Made by a program: the position numbers and the translations under genes | DNA from: an uncultured beta proteobacterium | GTDB taxonomy: Bacteria; Pseudomonadota; Gammaproteobacteria; Burkholderiales; Burkholderiaceae_C | Assembly (NCBI GenBank): GCA_903897005.1 | Contig: CAITZZ010000005.1 | Span: 1-44,385 of the forward strand | Direction: 5' to 3' | DNA: 44,385 nt | Part shown: in pieces, positions 1-9,073 of the stretch | Layout of the letters: each line of letters opens with the position of its first letter | How positions within the stretch are numbered: position 1 is the first letter of the stretch | Notes under the pieces: model-generated | The model's database searches: none | What the model was told of the DNA's origin: nothing | What the model saw: the letters and a program-made list of their open reading frames with translations, nothing else

Positions 1-318
1 CAGCGAGAGGGCCGAGATCACCATCAGGCCGGTCAGATAGATGAAGTCCTGCGGGTACAGGACCAGGCCGAAGATGTAGAAGCGTCTGGCGCCCAGATCA
101 AACAGAACGGCTTGGCGCTGGCCGAACTCCAGCCAGGGCAGGCCGTAGAAGATGATCTGGGTGAGCCAGACCATGCCCCAGCGCCACTGCGAGAACAGGC
201 CCGAGACGCTGCGCGGGTAGATTCTCTGGTGGGAGGCGTACAGCGATACCAGTTCCCCATCAGCGTCTTCGGCCTGGATGGGGATGATCTTGCGGGAACC
301 GGGGTCCTTGCTGTTCAA
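1..318 (-). CDS. ccoG: CcoG (FixG/RdxA) cbb3 oxidase accessory protein, N-terminal part
   Basis: The first 106 codons of a minus-strand gene that runs off the left edge. The translation contains RKIIPIQAEDADG, then HQRIYPRSVSG and a hydrophobic stretch (LTQIIFYGLPWLEFG), which is the conserved N-terminus of CcoG/FixG. This family of membrane ferredoxin-like proteins is needed for copper handling in cbb3 oxidase assembly. The ferredoxin cysteines lie beyond the window. The only in-frame start after the upstream stop is TTG at 318, preceded by AGGAA about nine bases upstream. It begins 42 bases after the ccoP stop on the same strand, so it is probably the next gene of the cco operon. Confidence 0.9.
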   Translation of the reverse strand, partial: MNSKDPGSRKIIPIQAEDADGELVSLYASHQRIYPRSVSGLFSQWRWGMVWLTQIIFYGLPWLEFGQRQAVLFDLGARRFYIFGLVLYPQDFIYLTGLMVISALSL

Positions 319-360
319 AAGTAATATTTCCTGCGATCAGCAAAGACTGGCCGGCGCAGA

Positions 361-1281
361 CTACTTGACGGTGACCCCACCCTTGTTGGAAAGTCCCCAG
401 ACATAAGAGGCCAACACATGAATTTGCGCCTCGGTAAACTTGTCGCCGTGGGCCGGCATCTGGTTTGTCTTGCCATTGTTGATCATGGCGATGATATTCG
501 CTTCGCCACTTCCGTGCAGCCAGACGCTCTGATTGGTCAGGTTACCGGAGCCGATCGCCTGCATACCCTTGCCGTCCGGACCATGGCAGGCTGCGCAAAC
601 CACGAACTTTTCTTTACCAAGGGCCGCGCGCACCGAATCGTGAGGACTGCCGGACAAGCTCAAAACATACTGGGCGACGTTCTTCACATCATCTGCAGTA
701 CCTACGGCTGCTGCCATCGGCGGCATCATGCCAACCCGGCCTTTGGTGATATTGGTCTTGATGACCTCCGGTGTACCACCACCGAGCCAGAAATTGTCGG
801 TCAGGTTCGGAATCCCCTTGTTGCCACGAGCATCAGAACCATGGCACTGGGCGCAGTTGTTCATGAACAAACGCTCACCGATCGCTATAGCCTTCGCGTC
901 CTTCGCCACGTCTTCGGGCTTCATCGCCGAAAACCTGGCGTACAGAGGCGCTGTTTCGGCATTGCCTTTATCTACTTCAGACTGATGCTGCCCGGTCGAA
1001 GTCCATCCAAGTTTGCCGTTGTAGGCTCCCAGACCCGGGTACAGGGCAAGGTAGACCAGCGAAAAAACGATGGTAATCACAAACAACCAGGCCCACCAGC
1101 GTGGCAAGGGATTGTTCATTTCACGCAAGTCACCATCCCAGACGTGTCCGGTGGTGTTGTCGCTTGCCGTCATGGCCTTGGCTTTGCCAGTGACCCACAA
1201 TAGCAGCAGGCACGCCAAAATACTCACCAAAGTGATGCCGGCGACATAGACCGACCAGAAGTTACTTGTAAAGTCGCTCAT
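361..1281 (-). CDS. ccoP: cbb3-type cytochrome c oxidase subunit III (dihaem cytochrome c CcoP)
   Basis: 306 residues. Membrane subunit that passes electrons to the CcoN-CcoO core of the high-affinity terminal oxidase. Two N-terminal hydrophobic segments (about residues 10-31 and 62-83) match the longer, two-helix form of CcoP. Two periplasmic haem c motifs follow: CAQCH at 143-147 and CAACH at 229-233. Possible axial methionines are in GMMPPM and in NQMPAHG. It lies 24 bases after ccoQ and 42 before ccoG, all on one strand. Length and motif layout are normal for a full subunit. Confidence 0.97.
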   Translation of the reverse strand: MSDFTSNFWSVYVAGITLVSILACLLLLWVTGKAKAMTASDNTTGHVWDGDLREMNNPLPRWWAWLFVITIVFSLVYLALYPGLGAYNGKLGWTSTGQHQSEVDKGNAETAPLYARFSAMKPEDVAKDAKAIAIGERLFMNNCAQCHGSDARGNKGIPNLTDNFWLGGGTPEVIKTNITKGRVGMMPPMAAAVGTADDVKNVAQYVLSLSGSPHDSVRAALGKEKFVVCAACHGPDGKGMQAIGSGNLTNQSVWLHGSGEANIIAMINNGKTNQMPAHGDKFTEAQIHVLASYVWGLSNKGGVTVK

Positions 1282-1305
1282 ATTATTTCCTTAGATTGCG
1301 CTGGG

Positions 1306-1449
1306 TCAGTCTTGCTCGAACGGGAGTTTGGCTGCCTGTTCAAAATCCGCTGCCTTGCGGCTCGAATAAGTCCAGACAAGAATGCCGATAAACACGACGA
1401 AACTAACGACGGTGGCAAGTGAACGCAGGGAGTTGATATCAAATTCCAT
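1306..1449 (-). CDS. ccoQ: cbb3 oxidase small subunit CcoQ (FixQ)
   Basis: 47-residue protein, MEFDINSLRSL at the start, one transmembrane helix (about residues 12-28) and a charged C-terminal tail ending KLPFEQD. CcoQ/FixQ is a small single-helix subunit that stabilises the cbb3 complex and the CcoP association. Identification rests on size, membrane topology and its exact place between ccoO (14 bases upstream) and ccoP (24 bases downstream). ATG is at 1449 and TGA at 1308-1306. Confidence 0.92.
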   Translation of the reverse strand: MEFDINSLRSLATVVSFVVFIGILVWTYSSRKAADFEQAAKLPFEQD

Positions 1450-1463
1450 GAAGGTGCACCCCT

Positions 1464-2090
1464 TTACTTCACCAAGGTTCCCAATACCTGGAGGTAGGCA
1501 ATAACCGCTTCAATTTCCTTCTTGCCTTTGAGCTCGGCCACAGACTTCGCAATCTGGTCGTCGCTGTAGGGCACGCCTGCCGTACGCAAAGCCCTCATGT
1601 GAGCCGGCATCGAGGCAGCATCCACATCGTCCTTGAGCAGCCAGGGATAAGCCGGCATATTGGACTCGGGCACCACGTCACGCGGATTGTTCATGTGATC
1701 ACGATGCCACTGGTCGCTGTACTTGCCCCCGACACGTTGCAGGTCCGGGCCGGTGCGCTTGCTGCCCCACTGAAACGGATGGTCGTAGACAAATTCACCA
1801 GCCACAGAATAGTGCCCATAGCGCAATGTTTCCGCCCGGAACGGGCGAATCATCTGCGAGTGACAGTTGTAACAGCCCTCGCGGGTGTAGATGTCGCGAC
1901 CCGCCAACTGCAGCGCCGTGTAGGGTTGCAGGCCCTTGACCGGCTCGGTTGTGGACTTCTGGAAGAACAGCGGAACAATTTCCACCAAACCACCAAACAG
2001 CAGCACCACCAGAATCAAAACGATCATCAGGAAGTTGCTGGTTTCAATCTTTTCGTGCGACAGTCCGCCGCTTGTATTGTTATTTGCCAT
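1464..2090 (-). CDS. ccoO: cbb3-type cytochrome c oxidase subunit II (monohaem CcoO)
   Basis: 208 residues from ATG at 2090. An N-terminal membrane anchor (about 20-42) is followed by a periplasmic cytochrome c domain with one haem site, CYNCH at 73-77, in the family context [13 protein letters not shown]. The axial methionine is probably in [10 protein letters not shown]. The open frame extends further upstream, but that part overlaps ccoN and has no similarity to CcoO, so the internal ATG was chosen. It lies 14 bases downstream of ccoN and 14 upstream of ccoQ, which fits co-transcription. Confidence 0.97.
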   Translation of the reverse strand: MANNNTSGGLSHEKIETSNFLMIVLILVVLLFGGLVEIVPLFFQKSTTEPVKGLQPYTALQLAGRDIYTREGCYNCHSQMIRPFRAETLRYGHYSVAGEFVYDHPFQWGSKRTGPDLQRVGGKYSDQWHRDHMNNPRDVVPESNMPAYPWLLKDDVDAASMPAHMRALRTAGVPYSDDQIAKSVAELKGKKEIEAVIAYLQVLGTLVK

Positions 2091-2104
2091 GGTATTTTTC
2101 CTTT

Positions 2105-3541
2105 TCAGGCGTGGGCAACAGCGGCCGGAATGGTCACGGTGACGGAGCGGCCGGTGGTCGCTGTCTTGAGTACGTTCCAGAGCATGATCAACATACCGCT
2201 CAGATACAGAAGACCACCCAGGAGGCGCAGCACATAGAACGGGAAGGTGGCCTTGACCGACTCGACAAAGGTATAGGTCAGGGTACCGTCGGCGTTGACA
2301 GCACGCCACATCAGGCCCTGCATCACCCCGGCAATCCACATGGCAGCAATATAGATCACGATACCGATCGTTGCGGTCCAGAAATGCACCTCAACGGCCT
2401 TCATGCTGTACATCTGCTTTTGTCCAAACAGGCGCGGAATCAGGTAATACATACAACCCATGGTGACCAGACCCACCCAGCCCAGGGCGCCTGAGTGCAC
2501 GTGACCCACCGTCCAGTCCGTGTAATGCGACAAGGCATTCACGGTCTTGATGGACATCATCGGACCTTCAAAGGTGGACATGCCATAAAAGGACAGGGAA
2601 ACGATCAGGAAACGCAGAATCGGATCATCACGCAGTTTGTGCCACGCGCCCGACAGAGTCATGATGCCGTTGATCATGCCGCCCCAGCTTGGCGCCAACA
2701 GGATCAGCGAAAACACCATGCCCACAGACTGCGTCCAGTCCGGCAGCGCGGTGTAATGCAGATGGTGCGGACCCGCCCACATATAGGTAAAGATCAGGGC
2801 CCAGAAGTGGACGATAGACAACCGATACGAGTAGACCGGCCGCTCAGCCTGCTTGGGAACAAAGTAGTACATCATCCCAAGAAAGCCCGCCGTCAGGAAG
2901 AAGCCGACCGCGTTGTGGCCGTACCACCACTGAATCATGGCATCCTGCACACCGGCGTAGACCGAATAGGATTTCAAAAAGCTTGCTGGAATCGCTGCGC
3001 TGTTGACCAGGTGCAGCAAGGCCACCGCGATGATCATGGCGCCAAAAAACCAGTTGGCCACATAGATGTGGCGAACTTTACGGGTGCCGATGGTGCCAAA
3101 GAAGACGATGGCAAAAGACACCCAGACCAAGGTGATCAAAATGTCAATCGGCCACTCCAGTTCGGCGTATTCCTTGCCGGAAGTAAAACCCAGCGGCAGG
3201 GAGAGCGCGGCCAACAGGATGACAAGTTGCCAACCCCAGAAGGTAAAGGCAGCCAGTTTGTCGCTGAACAGACGAACCTGACAGGTGCGCTGGGCGACAT
3301 AGTATGCCGTGGCAAACAAGCCGCAGCCACCAAACGCAAAAATAACTGCATTGGTGTGCAGCGGGCGTAGCCGGCCATAGCTTAGCCACGGAATGCCAAA
3401 GTTGAGTTCGGGCCAGGTCAACTGGGCGGCGATGATGACGCCGACCAGCATGCCCACCACGCCCCAGACCACGGTCATGATGGCAAACTGCCTGACGACC
3501 TTGTCGTTGTAGCTTGTTGCTAGCGAATTGGGAAATATCAT
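2105..3541 (-). CDS. ccoN: cbb3-type cytochrome c oxidase catalytic subunit I
   Basis: 478 residues, about twelve membrane helices. This is the oxygen-reducing, proton-pumping haem-copper subunit. Metal ligands expected for the family are visible: H62 (RPLHTNAV) and H349 for low-spin haem b, H347 for haem b3 (both in [10 protein letters not shown]), and H209 (WWYGHN), H259 and H260 (GPHHLHY) for CuB. ATG at 3541 follows an AGAGGTG ribosome site. An FNR-like box about 65 bases upstream suggests induction at low oxygen. First gene of the NOQP set, 86 bases downstream of ccoS. Confidence 0.98.
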   Translation of the reverse strand: MIFPNSLATSYNDKVVRQFAIMTVVWGVVGMLVGVIIAAQLTWPELNFGIPWLSYGRLRPLHTNAVIFAFGGCGLFATAYYVAQRTCQVRLFSDKLAAFTFWGWQLVILLAALSLPLGFTSGKEYAELEWPIDILITLVWVSFAIVFFGTIGTRKVRHIYVANWFFGAMIIAVALLHLVNSAAIPASFLKSYSVYAGVQDAMIQWWYGHNAVGFFLTAGFLGMMYYFVPKQAERPVYSYRLSIVHFWALIFTYMWAGPHHLHYTALPDWTQSVGMVFSLILLAPSWGGMINGIMTLSGAWHKLRDDPILRFLIVSLSFYGMSTFEGPMMSIKTVNALSHYTDWTVGHVHSGALGWVGLVTMGCMYYLIPRLFGQKQMYSMKAVEVHFWTATIGIVIYIAAMWIAGVMQGLMWRAVNADGTLTYTFVESVKATFPFYVLRLLGGLLYLSGMLIMLWNVLKTATTGRSVTVTIPAAVAHA

Positions 3542-3598
3542 TTACACCTCTTCTTAGTTGGATCGGCCAAAGTTTCGCACGGCAAACACGGATTCCAT

Positions 3599-3612
3599 GT
3601 GATCTACGTTAA
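3599..3612 (-). promoter_or_regulatory. FNR/ANR-like box upstream of ccoN
   Basis: On the minus strand the site reads TTAAC-GTAG-ATCAC, compared with the FNR consensus TTGAT/C-N4-ATCAA. It is centred about 65 bases before the ccoN ATG. That is compatible with class II activation (-41.5) and a short leader. Two positions differ from the best consensus, so this is a plausible site, not a certain one. cbb3 operons are commonly FNR-controlled, which supports the reading. Confidence 0.45.
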
Positions 3613-3627
3613 ATTTCTGAGGTTTTT

Positions 3628-3765
3628 TCATGAATCCTTAAGAATTCGCTCACCCTCAGCCTCAATGTCGTCGAACTGACCCCGGTGGATGGCCCACCAG
3701 AGCCCGGCGAGTATGAAAAAAACAAGAACAACCGACAAAGGAATCAGCAAATAGAGAATATCCAC
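3628..3765 (-). CDS. ccoS: cbb3 oxidase maturation protein CcoS
   Basis: 45 residues from a GTG start at 3765, beginning MDILYLLIPLSVVLVFF, with a single membrane helix and then WWAIHRGQFDD, the usual CcoS signature. CcoS is a small assembly factor thought to help insert haem and copper into CcoN. An upstream start at 3810 would overlap the end of ccoI and give an atypical N-terminus. The GTG has an AGAAAG-like ribosome site and lies 13 bases after the ccoI stop, so ccoI and ccoS are probably co-transcribed. Confidence 0.9.
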   Translation of the reverse strand: MDILYLLIPLSVVLVFFILAGLWWAIHRGQFDDIEAEGERILKDS

Positions 3766-3778
3766 GATGATCTTTCTG

Positions 3779-6118
3779 CTAGGTAGTGATGGTAGACAGC
3801 CGCAGTGCATTGAGCACCACCAGCAGGGAACTCAGGGCCATACCCAGGCCTGCCAGCCAGGCAGGCAGCCACCCGACCACCGCCAGGGGCACGCAAACCG
3901 CGTTGTAAGCGGCGGCCCACCAGAGGTTCTGGCGCACGACACGAAGAGTACGGCGCGCCACTTGAAAACTGGTCGCGACAACTCCGATCTGCTCCCCCAA
4001 CACGACGAAATCGGCTTGCGCCTGCGCCAGGGGAGCAGCCCGCCCCAAGGCGAATGAAACATGGGCGCCGGCCAGCACCGGCCCGTCGTTGAGTCCATCC
4101 CCCACCACTGCCACCCGCTGGCCCTGCCGCTGGGCAAGCCGCAGGAACTCGAGTTTGTCCAAGGGCGAACAAAGCCCCTGAAACTCCGTGATGCCAACCT
4201 GGGCGGCGACGCGTCCTGCAGCCTGTGCTCCATCGCCTGATAACAAACAAACCCTGATTCCATCGCGCTGCAGCGCAGCAACAGCCTGCGTGGCATCCGG
4301 GCGCAGGTCCTCGTGAAGTTCAAACGTTGCCAGCCATCCTTGTGCGTCACTCAGATGGGCTTGTAAAAAGTCGGATGGAGCCGCCGCCAGACCACAAAAC
4401 TCTGCTGAACCCAAGCGTATTTCGACTTCCTCCGGCACACCCTGGCTACTCAAGACCCAGCCCCGCACGCCAGCGCCGGCAAGTTCCTGCACCGCTCGCG
4501 CCGTCCAGCCGACTGCTGAACCCTGCTGCGCCGCCACCAGCAAGGCCCTGGACACGGGATGCAGTGAGTACTGCGACAGCGCCGCCGCCATCGCCAAGGC
4601 CTGCGCCTGGGCAACACCCTCACGTACCCGGGTGGAGGCCAGCACCATGGCATCTCGAGTCAAGGTACCCGTCTTGTCAAACAGCACCGTGTCTATGCTG
4701 GCCAGGGCTTCAAAGGCTTCCAGCCTGCGCACCAGCACACCCCGGCGCGCCAGCGCACCGGCCGCCGCCAGCATGGCCGCAGGTGTTGCCAGCGACAAGG
4801 CACAGGGACAGGTAACCACCAGCACGGCGACAGCGACCATCAAAGCATGCCCCGGATCGCGTGCCCACCAGAACGCGCAGGCCGAGGCGGCGGCCAGCAG
4901 GACCGCAATCAGGAAGGGCTTGGCGATCCGGTCGGCCAGTCGCGCCAGCGCCGGTTTGCTGGTGGACGCCGTCTGCATGAGGGCGACAATCTGCGCAAAG
5001 CGGGTCTGCCCGGCCGTCTGCTTCACTTCAACCTGAACCGGGCTGGAGAGGTTGTGACTGCCAGCAATCACGCTACTGCCGATGCCACGAGCAACAGGCC
5101 GTGATTCACCCGTCAACAAGGCCTCGTCGACCATGGTCTGGCCCTGCATCACCAGACCATCCGCCGGAAACGTCTCGCCGGGCAGGATGCGAATCAGGTC
5201 TGCCGCTTGCAGGCGGCGCACCGGTACGCGTTCGTAACTGCCATCGGCGCTCTGGCGTAGCACACTGTCAGGCAGCCGATTCATCAGCGCCTCGAGTGCG
5301 CCAGCGGTTCGATCACGCAGTCGCAGTTCGAGCCAGCGCCCCGAGAGCAGGAAGAAGACGAACATGGTCAGCGAATCAAAATAGACTTCTCGCCCAAAGT
5401 GTCCCTGTGGTTCAAAGGTGCCGGCGGTGCTGACAACAAAGGTGATCAGCATCCCCAACGCCACCGGCAAATCCATGCTGACGCGACGTCGCAACACATC
5501 AGCCATGGCATTGCGAAAAAAGGGACCGCAGGAAAACAGGATCACCGGCAGCGTCAAGACCCAGGACGCCCAACGCAGCAACTGCTCCATTTCGGCGGTC
5601 AAATCTCCTGGCGCGGCGACGTAGGCCGGATAGGCATACATCATCACCTGCATCATGCACAGGCCCGCCACCGCCAGGCGCCACAGAGCCTTGCGGCCTT
5701 CGTCTCGTCGCTGCTCACGGGCAAAGGCGTCGTTGGCCGGCACGGGGCGGTAGCCGGCGCGCTGCACGGCTCGCATCCAGGCAGAAGGCTGAATGGCGTC
5801 CGCCGACCAAACAATCCTGGCCCGATGACTGCCTGCGCTGACATTGGCCTGCAGCACGCCCGGCACACTCAGCAACGCCGCCTCAATAGTGAGCGCACAG
5901 GCCGCACAATGCATACCTTCGATCAGCAGGTTGGACTCCCAACAATGCGCACGGCTCGCATCCGGTCGACTGAAGGCCGACCATTCCTGTGGATCGTCGA
6001 GCAGCGAATACAGTTCCCCCGTGGGACCGGGGGCAGGCGCCTCGAACGGATCGATGGTTCGCGCAATGTCGCTGATTTTGGGTGCGGCCGGAGTGGCGGC
6101 AGGACTTGCAGTTGACAT
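3779..6118 (-). CDS. ccoI: cbb3-associated copper-translocating P-type ATPase CcoI (FixI/CopA2)
   Basis: 779 residues from ATG at 6118; a TTG three codons earlier is possible. A copper-exporting P1B ATPase that supplies copper for cbb3 assembly. Visible parts in order: an N-terminal Cys-containing region, a heavy-metal-associated domain with GMHCAAC, membrane helices, the actuator motif LLTGES, the metal-site motif TCPCAL in a helix, the phosphorylation motif DKTGTLT, the SLHPVS motif of the nucleotide domain, and GDGLNDG near the end. Placement directly upstream of ccoS and ccoN separates it from general CopA. It is transcribed divergently from the usp gene. Confidence 0.95.
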   Translation of the reverse strand: MSTASPAATPAAPKISDIARTIDPFEAPAPGPTGELYSLLDDPQEWSAFSRPDASRAHCWESNLLIEGMHCAACALTIEAALLSVPGVLQANVSAGSHRARIVWSADAIQPSAWMRAVQRAGYRPVPANDAFAREQRRDEGRKALWRLAVAGLCMMQVMMYAYPAYVAAPGDLTAEMEQLLRWASWVLTLPVILFSCGPFFRNAMADVLRRRVSMDLPVALGMLITFVVSTAGTFEPQGHFGREVYFDSLTMFVFFLLSGRWLELRLRDRTAGALEALMNRLPDSVLRQSADGSYERVPVRRLQAADLIRILPGETFPADGLVMQGQTMVDEALLTGESRPVARGIGSSVIAGSHNLSSPVQVEVKQTAGQTRFAQIVALMQTASTSKPALARLADRIAKPFLIAVLLAAASACAFWWARDPGHALMVAVAVLVVTCPCALSLATPAAMLAAAGALARRGVLVRRLEAFEALASIDTVLFDKTGTLTRDAMVLASTRVREGVAQAQALAMAAALSQYSLHPVSRALLVAAQQGSAVGWTARAVQELAGAGVRGWVLSSQGVPEEVEIRLGSAEFCGLAAAPSDFLQAHLSDAQGWLATFELHEDLRPDATQAVAALQRDGIRVCLLSGDGAQAAGRVAAQVGITEFQGLCSPLDKLEFLRLAQRQGQRVAVVGDGLNDGPVLAGAHVSFALGRAAPLAQAQADFVVLGEQIGVVATSFQVARRTLRVVRQNLWWAAAYNAVCVPLAVVGWLPAWLAGLGMALSSLLVVLNALRLSTITT

Positions 6119-6154
6119 AGGATCCAAGTGTGCGCGGGGTTGCCTTCAGTTTAA

Positions 6155-6168
6155 CTGACCAAAATCAA
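6155..6168 (+). promoter_or_regulatory. FNR/ANR-like box upstream of the universal stress gene
   Basis: The plus strand reads CTGAC-CAAA-ATCAA, one base away from the common FNR form TTGAC-N4-ATCAA. Its centre is about 62 bases before the ATG of the usp gene, which fits activation from -41.5 with a leader of about 20 bases. It is also 43 bases from the divergent ccoI start, so it could affect both genes. It is better conserved than the site upstream of ccoN. Confidence 0.55.
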
Positions 6169-6223
6169 GCAATTTGCCAGCGATCGGAGTAAGCTGCAAA
6201 GCGCAACTCAACAGGAGAATGTT

Positions 6224-6667
6224 ATGTACCAGAAGATCCTTGTCGCCACCGACGGCTCGCCGCTGTCCAAGAAGGCGGTGGCCAGTGCCATCACGCTGGC
6301 TGCACTGACCGGTGCAGAACTGCTGGCATTGAAGGTCATTCCGCGTTACCCGCAGAGCTATTTTGAGGGCGGACTGGCCTTGCAGGCTGCCGAAGTCAGC
6401 AGAGTCGAGAAGCAATGGGCCGAGGATGGGCAGGCGATCGTCGAAGCCGTCCAAAAGGCAGCACTCGCAAAAGGCGTCAAAACCAAGGCTCTCACGGTCA
6501 AGTCCGACCTCATATCGGACGCCGTCATCGCTGCCGCGAAGAAGTACAAATGCGACCTGATCGTCATGGCCTCCCACGGTCGACGAGGCATCAAGCGATT
6601 ACTCCTGGGCAGTGAGACCCAGCAAGTGCTGACGCACTCGCACATACCCGTGCTGGTACTGCGCTAG
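6224..6667 (+). CDS. Universal stress protein, UspA family
   Basis: 147 residues, a single Usp domain. It opens with MYQKILVATDGSPLSKKAV, and the C-terminal HGRRGIKRLLLGS followed by HSHIPVLVL resembles the nucleotide-binding signature of ATP-binding Usp proteins. Cytoplasmic; Usp proteins generally support survival under energy or oxygen limitation. ATG is preceded by AGGAGA. The location next to the cbb3 genes and behind an FNR-like box suggests a role under low oxygen, which is inference. It converges with matB, whose stop lies 12 bases away. Confidence 0.92.
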   Translation: MYQKILVATDGSPLSKKAVASAITLAALTGAELLALKVIPRYPQSYFEGGLALQAAEVSRVEKQWAEDGQAIVEAVQKAALAKGVKTKALTVKSDLISDAVIAAAKKYKCDLIVMASHGRRGIKRLLLGSETQQVLTHSHIPVLVLR

Positions 6668-6679
6668 TCGCTATTGGCG

Positions 6680-8245
6680 CTAGGGCGCCGGGTCGCTGCC
6701 GTATTGCGCACGCAGCACATTTTTTTGCACCTTGCCCATCGCGTTGCGTGGTAGTTCCTCGACCACGTAGCAACGCTTGGGTATCTTGAAGTTGGCCAGC
6801 ATGGACTTCAGCCCGGCAATGATGGCACTGGGGCTCAACACGGCCCCCGGCTTGGCAATCACCACGGCCACGCCAACCTCGCCAAAGTCCGCATCTGCCG
6901 CACCTACCACCGCACTCTCTGCAACGCCGGGCATTTCATTGATGTACCCCTCAATCTCGGCCGGATACACGTTGTAGCCACCGCTGATGATGAGATCCTT
7001 GCTGCGTCCGACGATACTCACGTAGCCTTGTTCGTCGATCTTTCCTACATCCCCGGTCCGGAAATAGCCGTCGACCGTGAAATCCTCCGCCGTCTTCTCC
7101 GGCATGCGCCAGTAGCCCTTGAACACGTTGGCACCCTTGACCTCAATCCCGCCAATTTGACCCACCGGCAGCGGCTGACCTTGTTCATCGCGCACCCGCA
7201 GGCTCACCCCAGGCAGGGGAAGACCGACGGTGCCGCCACGGCGCAAAGCAGGATCGCCGAAATACGGATTGGAAGTGAGCATGACGGTCTCGCTCATACC
7301 GTAGCGCTCCAGAATCGTGTGGCCGGTCCTGTGCTGCCATTGACTGAACGTTTCAATCAGCAAGGGGGCTGAGCCGGCGATGAAAAGTCGCATTTGGCGC
7401 GTCGTCGCCCGGTTCAACTCCGGTTCGGCCAGCATTCGAACATAGAGCGTAGGCACGCCCATGAAAACGGTGGCGCGTGGCAAGCGTTCGATCACCCACT
7501 TTGGATCAAATTTGCTCAGCCAGAGCATCTTGCTGCCACTCAGAAGCGCACCATGAATGGCGACAAACAATCCGTGCACATGAAAGATGGGCAAAGCATG
7601 AATCAATACATCAGCGCCCTCCCCCTGGCTGCGCCAGCCCCAGTACTCCTTCAGTACCTGTGCATTGCTTAGCAGATTGCCGTGCGTCAGCATGGCGCCC
7701 TTGGAGCGACCGGTCGTACCGCTGGTGTAGATGATCGCCGCCAGGTCATCAGCCTGGCACTTCGCCGGCCTCTGCTGGTCTGAACAATGGGCCGCGCGCT
7801 CCAGCAGGGAGCCGGTGCGGTCACTATTGAGCGTAAAGACGCTTTGTGTGCCAGCACTGAACGCAATTTTGCTGACCCAGCCAAAATTCTTGCCGGTGCA
7901 GACAACGACGGCGGGCTCCGCATTGCCGATAAAGTACGCAATCTCCGTGCTTTGGTAGGCCACGTTGAGCGGCAGATAGACAAAACCGGCGCGTAAGGTG
8001 GCCAGGTAAAGCAGCATGGCCTCCACCGATTTGTCCACCTGCGCCGCGATCCGCGCACCTGCCGGCAAGTTCAGCGATTGCAGCAAATTGGCCAGCATGG
8101 CGCTGGCACGCTCCAGGTCATGCCAGCTGTAACACAAGCCATCTTCGGTCTCCACTGCAATGGCGTCGAGGGCGCTCGGAAAGGCTGCGCGCAGCGCTTC
8201 ATAAAGATTGCCGTTGCCTGGGGGTGAAACAGATTGAGTTTTCAT
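6680..8245 (-). CDS. matB: Malonyl-CoA synthetase (AMP-forming)
   Basis: 521 residues from ATG at 8245; an earlier TTG at 8281 adds 12 unlike residues. An ANL-superfamily enzyme that activates malonate with ATP and CoA. The adenylate-forming motif is IIYTSGTTGRSKGAM, followed by HALPIFHVHGLF, YGMSE, the hinge region YFRTGDVGKID and the C-terminal catalytic lysine in PRNAMGKVQKN. The sequence around VDKSVEAMLLYLATLRAG and IPKRCYVVEELPRN is that of malonyl-CoA synthetases more than general acyl-CoA ligases. The malonyl-CoA decarboxylase gene three genes upstream on the same strand supports the assignment. Confidence 0.88.
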   Translation of the reverse strand: MKTQSVSPPGNGNLYEALRAAFPSALDAIAVETEDGLCYSWHDLERASAMLANLLQSLNLPAGARIAAQVDKSVEAMLLYLATLRAGFVYLPLNVAYQSTEIAYFIGNAEPAVVVCTGKNFGWVSKIAFSAGTQSVFTLNSDRTGSLLERAAHCSDQQRPAKCQADDLAAIIYTSGTTGRSKGAMLTHGNLLSNAQVLKEYWGWRSQGEGADVLIHALPIFHVHGLFVAIHGALLSGSKMLWLSKFDPKWVIERLPRATVFMGVPTLYVRMLAEPELNRATTRQMRLFIAGSAPLLIETFSQWQHRTGHTILERYGMSETVMLTSNPYFGDPALRRGGTVGLPLPGVSLRVRDEQGQPLPVGQIGGIEVKGANVFKGYWRMPEKTAEDFTVDGYFRTGDVGKIDEQGYVSIVGRSKDLIISGGYNVYPAEIEGYINEMPGVAESAVVGAADADFGEVGVAVVIAKPGAVLSPSAIIAGLKSMLANFKIPKRCYVVEELPRNAMGKVQKNVLRAQYGSDPAP

Positions 8246-8305
8246 GAAACGTAATGAACGGGAGATGATTGAGGGAAGCAATTGGCGGGTATCACCGTCA
8301 AGCGC

Positions 8306-9073
8306 TCAAAATACCGGGCTTCTCTTTTCCAGGAATGCAAGGATTCCTTCTCGGTGCTCGGCACTGTCTGCGTAGACGTAACTTGCAGCGTCATCGACTA
8401 GCGCCGAACCCGGCGCGTGCAGGGCGCGCAGGGTCCGCTTGTTCAGTCGCGCAGCCTGGGGCGACAGGCCCAGGATCCCTTGCACGGTGGCCAGCAATTC
8501 TGCGCTGAGTTGCGCGTCGGGCAGCACCCGGCTCAAAAAGCCGCAGGCCTTCAGGTCAGCAGAAGTAAAGATAGCCGCTTCCAGAAGCATTTGCCGTGTC
8601 ACATTCAAGCCAAGTTCCCGCGCCACCAGGCCGGCCTCGCGCGGCGCCATTGGAAAACCAAGTCGGGCAATCGGTGCCCCAAAGCGGGCTGATTCACCTG
8701 CCAGGCGAATGTCGCAGCAACTGGCAATCTCGATCCCGGCGCCCATGCAATTGCCTTCAATGGACGCCACCAGCGGCACCTCACAGTCAAGCATGGCCTG
8801 CAGGCCACCCCAAACATCGTTCTCGTGAAAATCACGCAGACTCGATTCCTGAAAACGGAAGTCGGCGTACTCCGAGATATCACCGCCGGCGCAGAAATTG
8901 CCTGCCGTACCCGTCAGCACAACACAGCGCACTGCGTGCTCGTGAGCAATGCTCTCAAATACGCAGCGCAACTGTCGCCACATAGGACGTGACATGGCAT
9001 TGAACTTGCCAGGATGCGACAGGGTGACGGTAGCGACAGCCTCCCTGACACTCAGTTCAACGCCAGCGCTCAT
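8306..9073 (-). CDS. Enoyl-CoA hydratase/isomerase (crotonase) family protein
   Basis: 255 residues with the crotonase fold. Oxyanion-hole segments are CAGGDISEYADF (about 61-72) and IEGNCMGAGIEIA (about 106-117). The first catalytic acid of hydratases is present (E115 in GIEIASCCD). At the position of the second (usually FGxPE) the protein has FGAPIARLG, with I135. It is therefore unlikely to be a standard enoyl-CoA hydratase; a decarboxylase, thioesterase or related activity is possible. The ATG at 9073 overlaps the stop codon of the TRAP-permease-like remnant by ATGA. It lies between matA and matB and so may act on malonyl-CoA or a relative; this is inference from context. Confidence 0.85.
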   Translation of the reverse strand: MSAGVELSVREAVATVTLSHPGKFNAMSRPMWRQLRCVFESIAHEHAVRCVVLTGTAGNFCAGGDISEYADFRFQESSLRDFHENDVWGGLQAMLDCEVPLVASIEGNCMGAGIEIASCCDIRLAGESARFGAPIARLGFPMAPREAGLVARELGLNVTRQMLLEAAIFTSADLKACGFLSRVLPDAQLSAELLATVQGILGLSPQAARLNKRTLRALHAPGSALVDDAASYVYADSAEHREGILAFLEKRSPVF

